This document shows positions 18,697 to 26,530 of a DNA stretch of 64,000 nucleotides, piece after piece. Location of the stretch: assembly GCF_014696715.1 (NCBI RefSeq), contig NZ_JACJQO010000006.1:1-64000 (forward strand), in the 5' to 3' direction. Under the pieces are notes generated by a model. That model worked only from the letters and a program-made list of their open reading frames with translations, was not told the DNA's origin and did no database searches. The stretch's first letter is position 1. Every line of letters begins with the position of its first letter. Position numbers and translations under genes: made by a program. Source of the DNA: Pseudanabaena sp. FACHB-2040. Lineage in GTDB: Bacteria; Cyanobacteriota; Cyanobacteriia; Phormidesmidales; Phormidesmidaceae.

Positions 18697-18984
18697 TCAG
18701 CCTCGACAATACTTCACTAACGCCTTCATCACCTCCCCTGGGCGAGTCTGGAGAGGTCGCTCTGGGGTAGGGGCTGGGAGGTAGTCGGTCCACTCGAAGA
18801 CTTCAGCAAAGCGGTGATAGTGAAGGGTATGGATGATGGAGTTGATGGCTTCTTTGGAGCCGATAACGAGGATTTTGACGGGTTCGCGGTCGGGTTTAGG
18901 GTAGGTGTAGAGCTTAAGCGAGATTTCGACGCCTACGGTTTCGGATGTAGCGGGTGATTGGGCTATGAAAGCTTGAGTTTGCAT
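18697..18984 (-). CDS. small protein of a paralogous cyanobacterial family
   Basis: This is a 95-residue protein. The core VKILVIGSKEAINSIIHTLH, followed by RFAEVFEWTDYLPAP, is shared with the protein at 28580 (VRIIVIGSPQASSRVIHEIN, FAEAIEWSKPIPTAK). The family fold looks like a beta-strand, helix, strand unit. I do not know its function; I only recognise it as recurring in this genome. No signal peptide. It stands alone between the MNT pseudogene and the XRE regulator, both of which point away from it. Confidence 0.7.
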   Translation of the reverse strand: MQTQAFIAQSPATSETVGVEISLKLYTYPKPDREPVKILVIGSKEAINSIIHTLHYHRFAEVFEWTDYLPAPTPERPLQTRPGEVMKALVKYCRG

Positions 18985-19090
18985 GAGAGTGTCAACCTTT
19001 AGGACGATTCGAGGATACTAAACTACCTAAAGGTAGACTGTCAACCAGTAGGCTGTTTTCAGCATGGCGGTTCTCTGACACGATGAGCGC

Positions 19091-19327
19091 ATGGGGAAAG
19101 CAGGACAAGCGCTCAAGCAGGTTTTAGAGGATTACAGCATTAGCCAGTTTGCCTTGGCAGTGGCTATGGATGTAGAACGCAATAATGTTTACCGCTGGGT
19201 CAATGAGAAGCGTGACCCAACAGCTGAAACAGTAGTTGAAATTGTTAGGGCTCTGAAAAAGCTTAGCCCTGAGGCTTCTAGAGCCTTTGTGGAATTGTAT
19301 TTAGTAGATGAAATTTCGGATTCTTAA
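19091..19327 (+). CDS. small XRE-type helix-turn-helix regulator
   Basis: This is a 78-residue single-domain HTH_3/XRE protein: ALKQVLEDYSISQFALAVAM, then NNVYRWVNEKRDPTAETVVEIVRAL is the helix-turn-helix. It has no toxin partner or sensory domain. It is convergent with the DUF3644/HNH pair; its stop lies 15 bases from the end of the DUF3644 reading. Control of that accessory module is possible but not shown. Confidence 0.8.
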   Translation: MGKAGQALKQVLEDYSISQFALAVAMDVERNNVYRWVNEKRDPTAETVVEIVRALKKLSPEASRAFVELYLVDEISDS

Positions 19328-19341
19328 TTAGCTACTTACTA

Positions 19342-20568
19342 TCACGAAATTTCCGATTTTAGAAAGGACACCCACTTTTCAGTATAAAGATAGCCATCGA
19401 ATCCGAGCACCCAACCAGCATACTCCCCACGAAACTTCGGATCATTGTTGCAAGGACGAGCATCATATTTCTTCCACGCATTAGTATGAGCCGCTACGTT
19501 AAAGCACAAACCCGTACCTTGGATTTTTTCTACCACCTGCTTTGGCCTATACTTATATGGGCTGTCAAGCCGCTTTATGAAAGCAATTCCTTACTGATAA
19601 TTTTCAAGCTCTTCTTCTGAAAGATCATCCATGTTTACAAATTCGATAGCCATGCCTGCTGAGCGTGCATGATTGCCAAGTTTTGGAATAAGAAAAACAG
19701 ACAATCTGTATTTTTGATTCGAAAGCAAATCATCTTCCAGATTATTCTGGAAATCCTGCATATACTTCCTGACGAGGCTATAATTTTCCGTTTGCAATTG
19801 CTTGAGTGCACTCACTTGGGCGTCCTGCGATGTACGAGTTAACTGCAATGCAATAGCCAAATTTCCGGTTAACGTATACGTATTGCCAAACTCATTAACA
19901 AGCAATTCCTCAAAGTTGCTTAGGCATGATTGGCAATGGCCAGATACGGCTGGGTCAAGTTCTGGCAGGCTTCTGTACTCTATTTTGTTTCTTAGTCCAA
20001 TTAGAAAATCTAAGTTGACTCTTTCTGGAGGTTTTTTATCACCCCAGTAAGATTTGCAGCAAGCACTTAATTCAGAAGCCTTTTCCTCATCATCAATTAT
20101 CTTGACTTCTCCATTCTTATCTCTGTAAAAATAATCCTTCTTATCCCTTTCAAAGATTGCGTGAAACAAGGCAGTCCACGCAATGACCATGTGAACTATA
20201 AAACCATGAGTTTTATAAGCAGTGAAGGGATTGTTATAAGTAGATGTTGCTAGTAGAGCAAACTCTTTCGACTTCTGAATTAGTCTTCCAAGACTAGAGT
20301 TATCTTTTATGTGTTGTAACTTTTGACTATGAACAGTGCGAAATTCATCAAGACTGAGTGTTCGTATACCAGTTGGTGTATATTCGTCTCCATTCCTCTC
20401 TAAATATTGATGCCAACGTTTAGTAGGGTAGGATTTACAAGAAGAGCTTGCCCAACCAGTAGCTTCGGCAAGCTCTTCTAGGGTGAAAGAATCTTCTAGT
20501 TGTTCTTTCTCTATAAGAAATCTATAAGCTTTGTCAACTTTGTCGTACCGCATGAATTTGGATTCCAT
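19342..20568 (-). pseudogene. DUF3644 protein interrupted by one in-frame stop
   Basis: The main reading frame (20568 to 19591, 325 residues) carries a DUF3644-like core with KSKEFALLATSTYNNPFTAYKTH and FLIGLRNKIEYRSLP, a family often found in defence or abortive-infection neighbourhoods. It ends at TAA (19591-19593). The same frame then continues open for 83 more codons, GIAFIKRLDSPYKYRPKQVVEKI and onwards to LYTEKWVSFLKSEIS, a plausible C-terminal domain with no start codon or RBS of its own. I read this as one gene of about 409 codons split by a nonsense change. The N-terminus has a small helix-turn-helix-like region (TLEELAEATGWASSSC). It starts 13 bases behind the HNH gene. Confidence 0.6.
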
Positions 20569-20581
20569 TCAAAATTAAGCA

Positions 20582-21541
20582 TCAAACAATATCCCACCTT
20601 TTTCGATGCCACTTTAAAGCCTCAAGGTTTGGATGAAACTTCTCCTCTCTAGGCAATTCAATTGATTCGCCCATAAAATAGGACATTGCCCTACTGCCCA
20701 CAGCTGATTCTTCTATAAAACGATTTTGAGGAATTAATACCTTAAAGTTGTCATCAATTCCAAACCAACCATGGTCGAAGGCCCAATGATGATTCTTACA
20801 AAGGGCTAATCCATTCACAAAGCGATCATCTCTAAATTCTGAAAATGGTTTAATGTGTGCCCCATCTACAATATTTTGCCCATCAGCACTGACAATCCTT
20901 AGTTTGCAAAACGCGCAGCGCTGTTCATAAAGCGATACCACAATTTTTCGAAACGCACCATTTCTAACAACAATGTTCTCCTCGTCATTCAAGTCCTCAA
21001 CGCTGTAGGTTGTACCGCCTTCCCTAAGGAGTTGCCGCTTCACAGACTCAAACTCATCAATCAGCGCCAGTTGTTCAATCTGAGAACCTTGTCCTGAAAA
21101 CCAGCTATCGATCAAAACTCTCAAAAGAGTTATCCGTTGCCCTGGGTTTTTCAAAATATCAAACAACTCCGCATCTAAAGAGGCGTACTGGAGCATCCGC
21201 CTCACTGCCGCGACTCCTTTACGGCCCAACCCTGTCGCTGTTATGGCTTCACTATCAGGGTGAAAGGTTAGATGCCAAAATTTATCCCCCGTTAAATGCA
21301 CAAAAGGAAGCGAAATATCAGAGCGATGGTCTGTTCTTACCAAACCACGCCAGTATTTCAAAAAAGTTGAAATTAGTTCTGGCGATAGGGGTATTTGATT
21401 ACGATGAATCTTGCCTTGCTCAATCATCTCAATCAGCGAAATCAGGAGAACGGGCTTATGTGGTGCATTGCCTCGCTCCCTATTGCGATTAACATTGAGT
21501 TTCGCAAACTTCCTTGCGTAATATTGCAAGTCTTTAAGCAT
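20582..21541 (-). CDS. HNH endonuclease with probable DNA sulfur-binding N-terminal domain
   Basis: This is a 319-residue protein. The C-terminal part is an HNH nuclease: CAFC at residues 209-212, AHIKPF with H229, N243, C248 and the HH pair at 251-252. The N-terminus has GNAPHKPVLLISLIEMI (residues 25-41), typical of the sulfur-binding domain of ScoMcrA-type type IV restriction enzymes that recognise phosphorothioate DNA. If so, the enzyme would cut Dnd/Ssp-modified foreign DNA. The identification of that domain is by pattern, not search. The next gene, 13 bases on, is the DUF3644 pseudogene; the pair may be one defence unit. The local sequence is visibly richer in A+T than neighbouring operons. 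Confidence 0.8.
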   Translation of the reverse strand: MLKDLQYYARKFAKLNVNRNRERGNAPHKPVLLISLIEMIEQGKIHRNQIPLSPELISTFLKYWRGLVRTDHRSDISLPFVHLTGDKFWHLTFHPDSEAITATGLGRKGVAAVRRMLQYASLDAELFDILKNPGQRITLLRVLIDSWFSGQGSQIEQLALIDEFESVKRQLLREGGTTYSVEDLNDEENIVVRNGAFRKIVVSLYEQRCAFCKLRIVSADGQNIVDGAHIKPFSEFRDDRFVNGLALCKNHHWAFDHGWFGIDDNFKVLIPQNRFIEESAVGSRAMSYFMGESIELPREEKFHPNLEALKWHRKRWDIV

Positions 21542-21604
21542 AATCTAGTTTTCGAGCTACGTCCTACGCATTCCTTAGCTTGCCTCTATACATAGCGCAG
21601 GCTT

Positions 21605-22055
21605 CTAAAAAACGCTGAGGCAAAAATTACACCCTATCCCCCACTCATGGGGGGAATAACACCGCATCCCTGGACTGCAATGGCTATCAGGCACAATATA
21701 TTGCAGATTGACCCCAAACCGAGTGGTTGATCGCAACTTCTCCAACTCTGGATGCTCAGCCAGAATGCGATCGCAGCACTGTCCCAAGATCACCGCTTCT
21801 CGCTGCTGCAAGCCCTTCCCACTCGTCTGAATGTCCTCCGCCAATAGCTGCGGCAAGGCCACTGGGCGCATTGCCCCCAGCTCGAACAAATACCGTCAGA
21901 CCCCTCGCCACAGAAGCTATCGACGAGCTAGAAAAGTACCCCACTGTGCGGTCATACACAACAGCACGCTCCAGGCAGGGGAGGTATAAGCCCTCGACGA
22001 TATCACAGATATCACTGCGGTACTCGTCCTGAATCTTTAAGTCCTTCAGGCTCAC
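21605..22055 (-). pseudogene. remnant of a PLD-type helicase N-terminus
   Basis: Reading from 22055, MSLKDLKIQDEYRSDICDIV and YDRTVGYFSSSSIASVARGL are the start of a phospholipase-D-like domain of the DEAD/DEAH helicases found in defence islands. The frame is lost near 21876 and recovered in another frame from 21889 (MRPVALPQLLAEDI, GLQQREAVI), then decays. Nothing of the helicase body survives. The fragment lies upstream of the HNH gene, supporting a defence-island origin. Confidence 0.7.
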
Positions 22056-22083
22056 GCAGACCTCTTGCGCTAAATCAATTCGC

Positions 22084-22239
22084 TCAAAAGTCTAGCGAGC
22101 CCTCCTTTCTACGCATGTGATCTGCAGCCAATCCAGAAAAGTTCTTTACAGCCTGATCGGTCAATCAACTAAACCAGCACTCCAGTTCAGCCATCCACTT
22201 TTGAGTCTTCAACCAATCAAACTCTTCTAAAAAAGACAT
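22084..22239 (-). pseudogene. broken small gene, copy 1
   Basis: MSFLEEFDWLKTQKWMAELE runs into a stop at codon 25, then resumes LTDQAVKNFSGLAADHMRRK to a second stop, all in one frame of 52 codons. A similar sequence lies at 23069-23220 upstream of the second secreted-protein gene. I do not know the family. Confidence 0.45.
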
Positions 22240-22548
22240 TGCTTCCTACTTCAAAGCAATAGGTTAATACGCTATCCACACCCATCAATTTATCAAAATC
22301 TATCCGAGAGTGGAGACAAATACACTTTCATTCTTTCTACCAACTCACGAATCGCATTCCTTCTAGGCAACTGCCTTAAAACCCTTCTCTCAGGCTATCT
22401 CTACAGACTTACTGCAGACCTCGATTTACGCCTTTAGTTCTATAACTCCGGCCTAACTTCCACGCTAGACTTTGCGAACGCGAAAAATTAAAGTTCGTCG
22501 ACTGCTTCTACTTCAATATCTCAGGTTCAACACCTTAAGGAGAAACAT
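22240..22548. other. leader region of the first VGD-repeat gene
   Basis: No gene is seen. The 3' part contains a TTTACGCCTTTAGTTC segment that resembles ATTTCATCCTTTAGTTC in the matching leader of the second copy, so the duplication extends upstream of both genes. A good purine-rich site (AAGGAG) precedes the ATG at 22549. Confidence 0.4.
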
Positions 22549-22962
22549 ATGAAACTTAACCAGACTCTCAAACTCGCTGTCGGTAGTCTGACTCTACTAG
22601 GCATGGCTGCAATTCTGCCCGCCCAATCTCTAGCTCAAAGCAACCCAGCAGGCAGTGGCAGCAGCGGCGGCAGCGTAGGCGATGTTTATCGCGACGACGT
22701 ACGTCCTGAAGAGAGCAACACTCCTAACACCAATCCTAACAGCGCTCCTAACAACACTCCCAACACCATTCAGCGCATTGATGGCAGCGGCAGCGGCAAC
22801 ACCTTAAACAATGGTGGTATGAATCGACCCGGTAGTACTACCAATCAAACTGGCTTCCCTGACAGAATGGATACTGCCGAGGCAGGTGACGTCGGTGACG
22901 TTTACAACAGCAACATGGGTCCTGAGCGTTCTAATGTAATGCGTCTACAAAGAGGCTACTAA
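22549..22962 (+). CDS. secreted VGD...PE repeat protein, copy 1
   Basis: This is a 137-residue protein with an N-terminal signal peptide (MKLNQTLKLAVGSLTLLGMA... cleaved near QSLAQS). The mature part is low in hydrophobics and rich in Asn, Gly, Ser and Pro. It contains two copies of a motif, VGDVYRDDVRPEESNTP and VGDVYNSNMGPERSNVM, shared with the next gene. I do not recognise a family. An exported or cell-surface structural role is inferred. It has its own terminator. Confidence 0.7.
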   Translation: MKLNQTLKLAVGSLTLLGMAAILPAQSLAQSNPAGSGSSGGSVGDVYRDDVRPEESNTPNTNPNSAPNNTPNTIQRIDGSGSGNTLNNGGMNRPGSTTNQTGFPDRMDTAEAGDVGDVYNSNMGPERSNVMRLQRGY

Positions 22963-22998
22963 TTCCCCTCGAAGAAGACAATAAAGTAAGGCCATGTT

Positions 22999-23034
22999 GG
23001 CCCCCAGAGAACTTGATTTCTGGGGGCCTTTGCT
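22999..23034 (+). terminator. intrinsic terminator
   Basis: GGCCCCCAGA pairs with TCTGGGGGCC across a ten-base loop, followed by TTTGCTTT. It ends the first VGD-repeat gene. Confidence 0.85.
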
Positions 23035-23068
23035 TTGGAAACCCTAGCGAGGTATTAGATTAGTTCCT

Positions 23069-23220
23069 TCAGAGCCTGAAGGGCTTCCCTTTTCGAGCTA
23101 CATTTTCAGCCAGCCCAACAAAATACTTTGCGGTCTGGTCGATTAAACAGTTCAATAGCCCCTCAGCTCGGCCAGTTATTTCTGGGCAGTTAAACACTTA
23201 AGCTTATTCGTAAGAAGCAT
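23069..23220 (-). pseudogene. broken small gene, copy 2
   Basis: This stretch aligns base for base with copy 1: the minus strand reads MLLTNKLKCLTAQK, a stop, LAELRG, then in another frame LLNCLIDQTAKYFVGLAENV. Length is not a multiple of three, so a frameshift and a stop both break it. Its position upstream of the second secreted protein is the same as copy 1. Confidence 0.45.
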
Positions 23221-23533
23221 TATTCCCTTTTTCAGAACAATAGTTTTATAATTATTTCACTTTATTTAGCTATCAATATCTTCCCAAAAGAAGGCATGAT
23301 CACATTTCCGCTCCCCCCACTAGTTTATGACTCCTATTCCTTCTGGAGGAAAGCCTCAAATCTTCTCCATTAGGCTACTTCCAACGGCTAACTAGAGGCA
23401 TTTATTTCATCCTTTAGTTCCACTGACTTAAACATATCTACAGCATTAGACTGTATCAAGCGAAACAAAAGAGAAAAGCAGATGCGGTCACGCGATGATC
23501 GCTTGCACTCAAGACCTTTTAGGAGAAAGCCAC
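23221..23533. other. leader region of the second VGD-repeat gene
   Basis: No gene. It carries the ATTTCATCCTTTAGTTC segment mentioned for copy 1, and GGAGAAAGCC before the ATG at 23534. Confidence 0.35.
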
Positions 23534-24232
23534 ATGAAATTTAACCGAGCACTATCAATTGCTGCTGGTACTCTAACCCTAGCTAGCCTGGCAGCTGTAC
23601 TGCCAGCTCAAGCTGACAGCATTTTCCAATACCGCAGCCCCGAAAGCAACTCTAGAGAGCAAACCCAGCCCGATTCAGACGTTCAGGCCCAGGGCAACGT
23701 TGGTGACGCCATCATCGACGAAGTAAATCCTGAGCGGGGCAATACCCCTACCACCATCGAAAGCATCGATGGCAGAACTGATGGCCGCATACAAAGCCCA
23801 ATGGGCGGTCAGATGGAAATGGACGGTCGCAACAACATCTATACCCCAAGCCCGTTGACCACCCCCGGTCAAGTTCAAAATCTGAATCAGCCTGGTGCTC
23901 AGAACCAGAGCCGTCCTGGTGAAGTTGGCGATGCCATCGTTGATGAAGTAAATCCTGAGCGCGGTGCTACCCCCACCACCTCCGAAACCATCCAACGAAT
24001 CCGCACTGACGGACAAGGACAGGGTACTGGCTTCGGCGGCGGCTACGGCAGCGACCCCAATCGTTTTGGAACTCGTTCCTCAGAGAACGCCGACATGGGT
24101 ATCAACGAAACCTTCCGCAACTTTAACTACGGTCGTGGTGGGGCCAACAACTTCCCTCAAGCCGTTGGTGACACCTATCTAGATAAAGTAAGCCCCGAGA
24201 TAAGCAACATCGATCGGCTGCAGCAGCAGTAG
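23534..24232 (+). CDS. secreted VGD...PE repeat protein, copy 2
   Basis: This is a 232-residue protein; I start it at 23534 where a signal peptide begins (MKFNRALSIAAGTLTLASLA, cleavage near PAQADS) with AGGAGA 8 bases upstream, rather than at the longer in-frame ATG 23495. It has three repeat copies: VGDAIIDEVNPERGNTPTT, VGDAIVDEVNPERGATPTT and VGDTYLDKVSPEISNIDRL, the first two followed by ESID or ETIQRI. It is a paralogue of the preceding gene, from a tandem duplication. Function unknown; exported and probably extended in structure. Confidence 0.7.
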   Translation: MKFNRALSIAAGTLTLASLAAVLPAQADSIFQYRSPESNSREQTQPDSDVQAQGNVGDAIIDEVNPERGNTPTTIESIDGRTDGRIQSPMGGQMEMDGRNNIYTPSPLTTPGQVQNLNQPGAQNQSRPGEVGDAIVDEVNPERGATPTTSETIQRIRTDGQGQGTGFGGGYGSDPNRFGTRSSENADMGINETFRNFNYGRGGANNFPQAVGDTYLDKVSPEISNIDRLQQQ

Positions 24233-24303
24233 AAGCAGTATCTAGCCAGTAGGGGTAAGCAGCTGAGACTGTCCCTGCTTAAGGCTGATTGATACTCTTT
24301 AGT

Positions 24304-24355
24304 GGGAGGGAGAGGAAGAAAGGGTTGGAACTGCCCTGGTCTTCCTCTCCCTCCC
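24304..24355 (+). terminator. long perfect hairpin after the second VGD-repeat gene
   Basis: GGGAGGGAGAGGAAGA is repeated as its exact complement, TCTTCCTCTCCCTCCC, across a 20-base loop, a 16-base-pair perfect stem. Only a weak T-rich stretch follows, so it may be a terminator or an RNA-stability element. Confidence 0.65.
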
Positions 24356-24684
24356 GCAGGTTTAAACCTATCTCTGGCAAAGGTTCAGCCTCTTGACCCC
24401 TCTTAATGAAGCAGCTGCCAAACCCGCTAAGAAGTCTACATTTGCTGGGCTAGATGGTACTTCTGTAGAGTGATTGTTGCCTTGAGTAGTTTCACCGATT
24501 ATGCGATCGCACCCACCCATCCAATCCTCTTTAGATTGCGTAGTTCCCTCGACGCTATTTAGCCAGCCTCAGATGACAATAGATTCAATTCTGAAGAACG
24601 CAAAGCGGATATCCCAGGCGGCCTGCTAAAGGGGGCATTGGTTGAATGGGGCTTCTGCAAGAAAAGCGTCCTTACAGGTAATTA
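24356..24684. other. gene-free region, possible small-RNA locus
   Basis: No open frame of interest is visible. Because a strong plus-strand terminator stands at 24685-24726, at least 350 bases from any plus-strand gene, a non-coding transcript may originate here. I cannot point to a convincing promoter. Confidence 0.35.
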
Positions 24685-24726
24685 TGTCTGACCCCAGGGG
24701 GCTTTTAGGGGTCAGACATTTTTTTT
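24685..24726 (+). terminator. orphan intrinsic terminator
   Basis: TGTCTGACCCC pairs with GGGGTCAGACA across a 12-base loop, followed by eight T. The plus-strand gene before it ends 450 bases away behind another hairpin, so an intervening transcript is implied. Confidence 0.85.
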
Positions 24727-24829
24727 GCTTTTTTGTCAGATCAGGTGTCGCTTCCCCTCTTGTTTAAAGGGAGCACAAGCAGATTAAGGCTAAGAGTCGC
24801 ACTAAAAGCTTGCCTTCGCAGATCAGCTT

Positions 24830-25453
24830 TTAGACAGGGGACTGGATCTTAACCTTCAGATCCGTAGCCGATACCGATAAGAAGGGCTGAGACAAATCCA
24901 GCGCTTTGAACGGGCTGCTGGCAGGAACCGTCAGATGCCCGCTGATCACGGCAGGCTGAGTCTGAAACTGAGCATCAAACCAGGTCAGAGCCGAGCCGAC
25001 TTGCGTAAAAACCAGCCCCATCAAACTAGGCTGAAGTTCTGCCGGAAGCTGCATCCAGGTAGATTGAAACGATAGAGAGCAAAGGTCGCGTCCCTCCTGA
25101 TAAACCTTCACTGCCGCGTCCGACCAGGTAAATTCGGCTAGCTGTTTGGGCAGTCCCCAAATTTCGCGCCCACCCTCCACAGAATCGGCATTATCTACAT
25201 AGATGTGAGAGATCCAAGGACCCACCTTGCCCTTATAGGTCAACAGGGCAGGCAGCACGATCAGCTCATTGTATTCAAGCACCGAACCTCGCGTGTAGGT
25301 CGAGAAGTAAACAATCCCCAACGTTTTGCCGGGAAAGACCGACACAATAGACAACTCTGCCGGAATCAGAGGCCGCACCCGCTCTACATCCACCAAGTGA
25401 AAAGTGGCCAGAGCAGACCCATTGAGATTCCAGGGAGCCGGAGGATACGTCAT
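24830..25453 (-). CDS. acetoacetate decarboxylase-family protein
   Basis: This is a 207-residue protein of the ADC-like superfamily, with the start PPAPWNLNGSA and a middle GGREIWGLPKQLAEF resembling the ADC active-site neighbourhood (E..G.PK). The GLPK lysine is in the position of the Schiff-base lysine of this fold. Start is the ATG at 25453; five codons upstream only a TTG is available. Reaction not certain: many ADC-like proteins are not decarboxylases. It stands alone on the minus strand. Confidence 0.8.
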   Translation of the reverse strand: MTYPPAPWNLNGSALATFHLVDVERVRPLIPAELSIVSVFPGKTLGIVYFSTYTRGSVLEYNELIVLPALLTYKGKVGPWISHIYVDNADSVEGGREIWGLPKQLAEFTWSDAAVKVYQEGRDLCSLSFQSTWMQLPAELQPSLMGLVFTQVGSALTWFDAQFQTQPAVISGHLTVPASSPFKALDLSQPFLSVSATDLKVKIQSPV

Positions 25454-25539
25454 GCTAGTTAGCCTCAAATACTGGGACAGTAGCAGATAGGCTTTGAGCT
25501 AAACCTCCTTCTTTAGAGGCACGCACCTCAACAGTTCAC

Positions 25540-26415
25540 TTAAGCCACTGTCTCCATCCAGGCAATACATTGAATCAGCGACTCATGCATCGTCACCGCA
25601 TCGGCGTGGTAGCGCCTGCCGTGACCGGGCAGCACCCACTCAAAAGAGTAGTCGAGCAGCTTTTTCATAGACTCAATTAGAGTCGGCCAAGAATACCAAC
25701 AGGCCCGACGAAAAGCGTGGAGATGGCCTAGAGCAGGCGACCAGGCCAGATGATCGCCGGTAAAGAGAACGCTGTTGCGATAGAGCAAAACAGTATGGCC
25801 CTTCGTATGCCCCGGGACCGGAATAATCTGTAGATCAGGGGCCAACAAAAAGGAATCGGTACCCTTCAGCTGGATCTCAACATCCTCAGTGCTGCGGGAA
25901 ATCTCATCGACATGCAAAATCCGCTGACAGCCAAAGTGTTCCTGAAACTTGCGGTGGTCGGCAACATCATCTCGGTGAGTCAAGTACAGATAACGAATGC
26001 CGCCCAAGGCCTCTAACCGTTTGACCAGCGGCGCAGTAAAGCGGGGCGAATCCACCAGAACATTGCCGTCGGGTCGTTCAATCAGGTAGCTAGCGGCCCC
26101 GTAAGAATCTTCTGAGTGATAGCCACAGTGGTAGATACCGTCGGTAATCTCAATCGGAAAACTTTGCTGCGCCGCTTTGATATCTTTTGGCGGCGCAACC
26201 GTACCGATCGAAGCAGTAGGGCAAGATAACAGCGCCTGCAGCGCTAGCTGACGTTCTTCGGAGGTTTCGGGCTGGTGATAGACCGCAGACTGGTCGCCTA
26301 CGGATTTAAAGACAGTGGGAGCCATCCAGCGACAGGTGTCGCAGTCAATACAGGTAGTATCGACATAGAGATCGCCTGCTGCGTTTTGAGAGTGGCGTTG
26401 GGCGAGGTGTGCCAT
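25540..26415 (-). CDS. 4Fe-4S ferredoxin / metallo-beta-lactamase fusion
   Basis: This is a 291-residue fusion. Residues about 15-75 are a ferredoxin-like unit with CIDCDTCRW and a distal LSCPTASI, giving the CxxCxxC...CP pattern of a single cluster. The rest is a metallo-beta-lactamase hydrolase: THRDDVADH takes the HxHxDH place, PVPGHTKGH and LFTGDHLAW supply further ligands, and LPGHG the last. The first metal motif is a variant (no second His), so metal occupancy may differ. The same architecture exists in other cyanobacteria and plants. Substrate unknown; redox control of the hydrolase is inferred. Confidence 0.85.
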   Translation of the reverse strand: MAHLAQRHSQNAAGDLYVDTTCIDCDTCRWMAPTVFKSVGDQSAVYHQPETSEERQLALQALLSCPTASIGTVAPPKDIKAAQQSFPIEITDGIYHCGYHSEDSYGAASYLIERPDGNVLVDSPRFTAPLVKRLEALGGIRYLYLTHRDDVADHRKFQEHFGCQRILHVDEISRSTEDVEIQLKGTDSFLLAPDLQIIPVPGHTKGHTVLLYRNSVLFTGDHLAWSPALGHLHAFRRACWYSWPTLIESMKKLLDYSFEWVLPGHGRRYHADAVTMHESLIQCIAWMETVA

Positions 26416-26530
26416 GAGAAATTTAGAAGTGGGGGTTGGGTAATCGCTGACAGCTGCCAGTTGAGGAGTTGGCTTTGCGTCTGCCCTCCTACTCTAGCGA
26501 TTTCCATTACCCTCTGACTTCTGCCCCAGC

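Noticed and set aside
21640-21665. CCCCCATGAGTGGGGG hairpin as a mobile-element end
   Set aside because: A single short palindrome without transposase, target duplication or partner end.
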